Shown here: one piece after another, positions 62,556 to 64,000 of the stretch
Layout: each line of letters begins with the position of its first letter
Numbering within the stretch: position 1 is the stretch's first letter
NCBI RefSeq assembly: GCF_002115725.1
Contig: NZ_JFKD01000006.1
Location: forward strand, 124,001-188,000
Length of the DNA stretch: 64,000 bases
Origin: Marivita cryptomonadis
Lineage (GTDB): Bacteria > Pseudomonadota > Alphaproteobacteria > Rhodobacterales > Rhodobacteraceae
Reading direction: 5' to 3'
Position numbers and translations under genes: made by a program
The notes under the pieces: model-generated
Databases searched by the model: none
Told to the model about the DNA's origin: nothing
Seen by the model: only the letters and a program-made list of their open reading frames with translations

Positions 62556-63359
62556 TCACCCCAGAGGCTGCGTGATCACCATGCCATCATAGGCCGGTGT
62601 GATGTGGTCGGGGGTCTCGGCTTCGACGGTCGCATAGTCGAGGTCGATATGCATGTTGGTCAGCACACCTTGGCGGGGTTTGGCGCGTTCCATCCATTCC
62701 AGCGATTGCGCGAGGTGCGCATGGGTCGGGTGCGGATCGCGGCGCAGCGCGTCGAGGATCCACACGTCGAGGTCTTGCAGGTGGTCGGTCCAGACGTCCT
62801 CGGAGATTTTGGCGACGTCTGGTAGGTAAGCCAGATCGCCAATGCGGAACCCAAGCGCGTCGATGCTGCCGTGGTTGACCTTGAACGGGGTCAGCGTGAC
62901 GGTGCCCCCTGCGCCATCCACAGTGACGGGGCCGTTGATGGTGTTCATATCAAGGATCGGCGGGTAGGGGCTGTCCGCGGGTTGCACAAAGGCATAGCCA
63001 AAGCGCGAGAAAAGGTCGTTCTGGGTGTCACCATCGGCCCAGACCTGCAGGCGCTTGCGCATGTTGAACACGATCATCCGAAGGTCATCGACCCCGTGCA
63101 CATGGTCGGCGTGGCTGTGAGTATAGACAACTGCGTCCAGCTCTCCGACCCCGGCGCTGAGCAATTGCGCACGCATGTCGGGGCTGGTGTCGATCAGCAC
63201 GCGGGTGGTTCCGGCCTCGGTGACGCGCTCGACCAGCATCGAACAGCGGCGGCGGGTGTTCTTGGGATTCTCGGGATCGCATGCGCCCCAGAGGCCACCA
63301 AGGCGCGGCACGCCGCCGGATGATCCGCAGCCAAGGATGGTGAAACGCATTTCGCCCAT
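62556..63359 (-). CDS. MBL-fold metallo-hydrolase (PhnP-like)
   Basis: A 267-residue metallo-beta-lactamase-fold enzyme. RFTILGCGSSGGVPRLGGLW and LIDTSPDMRAQLLSAGVGEL open the domain; AVVYTHSHADHVHGVDDLR contains the H-x-H-x-D-H metal site; THAHLAQSLEWMERAKPRQG and LTNMHIDLDYATVEAETP supply later ligands. The CDPENPKNTRRRCSMLV part matches the PhnP/cyclic-phosphodiesterase subgroup. The ATG overlaps the tatD stop by one base (TAATG), as often seen. Confidence 0.92.
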   Translation of the reverse strand: MGEMRFTILGCGSSGGVPRLGGLWGACDPENPKNTRRRCSMLVERVTEAGTTRVLIDTSPDMRAQLLSAGVGELDAVVYTHSHADHVHGVDDLRMIVFNMRKRLQVWADGDTQNDLFSRFGYAFVQPADSPYPPILDMNTINGPVTVDGAGGTVTLTPFKVNHGSIDALGFRIGDLAYLPDVAKISEDVWTDHLQDLDVWILDALRRDPHPTHAHLAQSLEWMERAKPRQGVLTNMHIDLDYATVEAETPDHITPAYDGMVITQPLG

Positions 63360-64000
63360 TATGCGACGGCCTCGTATTGCGCGGCTTTCCAGAACAGGCG
63401 TTCGAAATTGGCCTCGGTCTGGGCGGCGAAGTCGGCATATTCCATGCCGTAGATTTCTGCGCCGATACGGGCGGTGTGCGCGGTGTAGGCCGGTTCATTG
63501 CGTCTGCCGCGATGGGGTGGCGGGGCAAGGTAGGGGCTGTCGGTTTCCACCAGCACGCGGTCCACCGGGGCAGCCGCGAAAATGTCGCGCAACTCCTGGC
63601 TTTTGGGGAAGGCGGCGATGCCGGACATGGAGAGATAGAACCCAAGGTCCAATGCCGCGCGGGCTAGATCGGCGGACGACGAAAAGCAATGCATCACGCA
63701 GGTATAGGGCTTGGTCTTGAAGCCATCTGTGAGGATTTGCGCCATGTCGTCATCAGCGGCACGGGCGTGAATGATCAGTGGCAGGCCGGTTTCCTGAGCC
63801 GCCTCGATATGCACTTTCAGAGAGGTCTTCTGAATCTCGGCGCTTTCGGCGGTGTAGTGATAGTCCAGTCCGGTCTCGCCAATGCCGACGAATTTCGGAT
63901 GCTGCGCCAGCTTGACCAGTTCATCGACCGTTGTCAGCGGCTCATCAGCGGCGCTCATCGGGTGGGTGCCAGCGGCGTAGAACACTGGGGCAAACGCTTC
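63359..64000 (-). CDS. tatD: TatD-family metal-dependent hydrolase, N-terminus outside window
   Basis: About 213 C-terminal residues; the start lies beyond the right edge. GIGETGLDYHY (metal Glu/Asp), LPLIIHARAADDDM (His), CVMHCFSSSADLARAALDLG (His), and VDRVLVETDSPYLAPPPHRG (Asp) follow in TatD order. TatD enzymes are magnesium-dependent 3'-5' DNases of the amidohydrolase fold. The first HxH pair is in the missing part. It is coupled to the MBL gene downstream. Confidence 0.95.
   Translation of the reverse strand, partial: EAFAPVFYAAGTHPMSAADEPLTTVDELVKLAQHPKFVGIGETGLDYHYTAESAEIQKTSLKVHIEAAQETGLPLIIHARAADDDMAQILTDGFKTKPYTCVMHCFSSSADLARAALDLGFYLSMSGIAAFPKSQELRDIFAAAPVDRVLVETDSPYLAPPPHRGRRNEPAYTAHTARIGAEIYGMEYADFAAQTEANFERLFWKAAQYEAVA

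Noticed and set aside
61466..62575. A 369-codon open frame opposite the AEC transporter.
   Set aside because: The opposite strand encodes a complete membrane transporter; this frame is rich in His, Gln and Arg without any domain.
1..64000. CRISPR arrays, insertion sequences, prophage or attachment sites.
   Set aside because: No regularly spaced repeats, transposase or integrase motifs, or phage structural genes were seen; a tRNA-linked island is not indicated at either tRNA.

Overview
The window is a chromosomal segment of a high-G+C alphaproteobacterium, most probably a Rhodobacterales (Roseobacter-group) marine bacterium. I infer this from the gene content and order: the murA-DUF2948-GNAT-hisD block, a dcw cluster with small DUF2484 genes between murC and murB, ftsZ-lpxC-bamD-recN, the aerobic cobaltochelatase genes cobS/cobT, an aa3 oxidase subunit I gene standing apart from the other cox genes, and FnrL- and CtrA-type sites. 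I see no phage, insertion sequence, CRISPR array or rRNA operon. Coding density is very high and no gene-free stretch reaches 300 bases.

Layout. 1-9 kb (mostly minus strand): the 5' part of ptsP, a secreted DUF3179 protein, lysC, a coupled DUF1178/SDR/NTF2-like trio, then an envelope-glycan group (Kdo transferase waaA, a GT4 glycosyltransferase, a TPR-methyltransferase) and tRNA-Thr(GGU). 9.2-14.4 kb: a small basic protein, murA, DUF2948, a GNAT acetyltransferase, hisD and murD. 14.4-17 kb (minus): two tandem, overlapping, mutually homologous genes of unknown function with a ParB-like C-terminal motif, and a flavoprotein of the HI0933/BaiN family. 17.1-33.3 kb (plus): the division and wall cluster ftsW-murG-murC-(cupin, amine oxidase, two DUF2484)-murB-ddl-ftsQ-ftsA-ftsZ, a strong terminator, then lpxC, bamD and recN.

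33.3-41.7 kb: a divergent DUF1772/TetR pair with an inverted-repeat operator, a ClC channel, DUF427, an M24 aminopeptidase P, and cobT/cobS. 41.8-44.3 kb: an ECF sigma factor, its anti-sigma factor, an exported fasciclin protein and an exported MsrB, which look like an envelope stress module. 44.3-50.4 kb: a UbiH-like monooxygenase, a small membrane protein, a HAD nucleotidase, a GntR regulator, a membrane GT2 glycosyltransferase with a GspE-N-like domain preceded by a perfect CtrA box, and carA. 50.5-59.3 kb: yqeY, an orphan glycosyltransferase-like gene, DUF2244, a ccdAB toxin-antitoxin pair, ctaD with an upstream FNR-type box, Tat-exported PhoX, lipB, a membrane LytTR regulator, DUF2306 and tRNA-Leu(GAG). 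59.4-64 kb (minus): an AbrB-family membrane protein coupled to its GntR regulator, a small exported protein, an AEC transporter, an MBL hydrolase and a 5'-truncated tatD.

Most of the window is core physiology: peptidoglycan precursor synthesis, septation, lipid A and outer-membrane assembly, respiration and biosynthesis. The parts most worth a second look are the tandem ParB-like pair (14.4-15.8 kb), the sigma/anti-sigma/fasciclin/MsrB module, the CtrA-box glycosyltransferase, ccdAB beside ctaD, and several well-formed operator palindromes and repeat-like hairpins. I did not find one clear, wholly new multi-gene system; the tandem ParB-like pair comes closest to an undescribed module.
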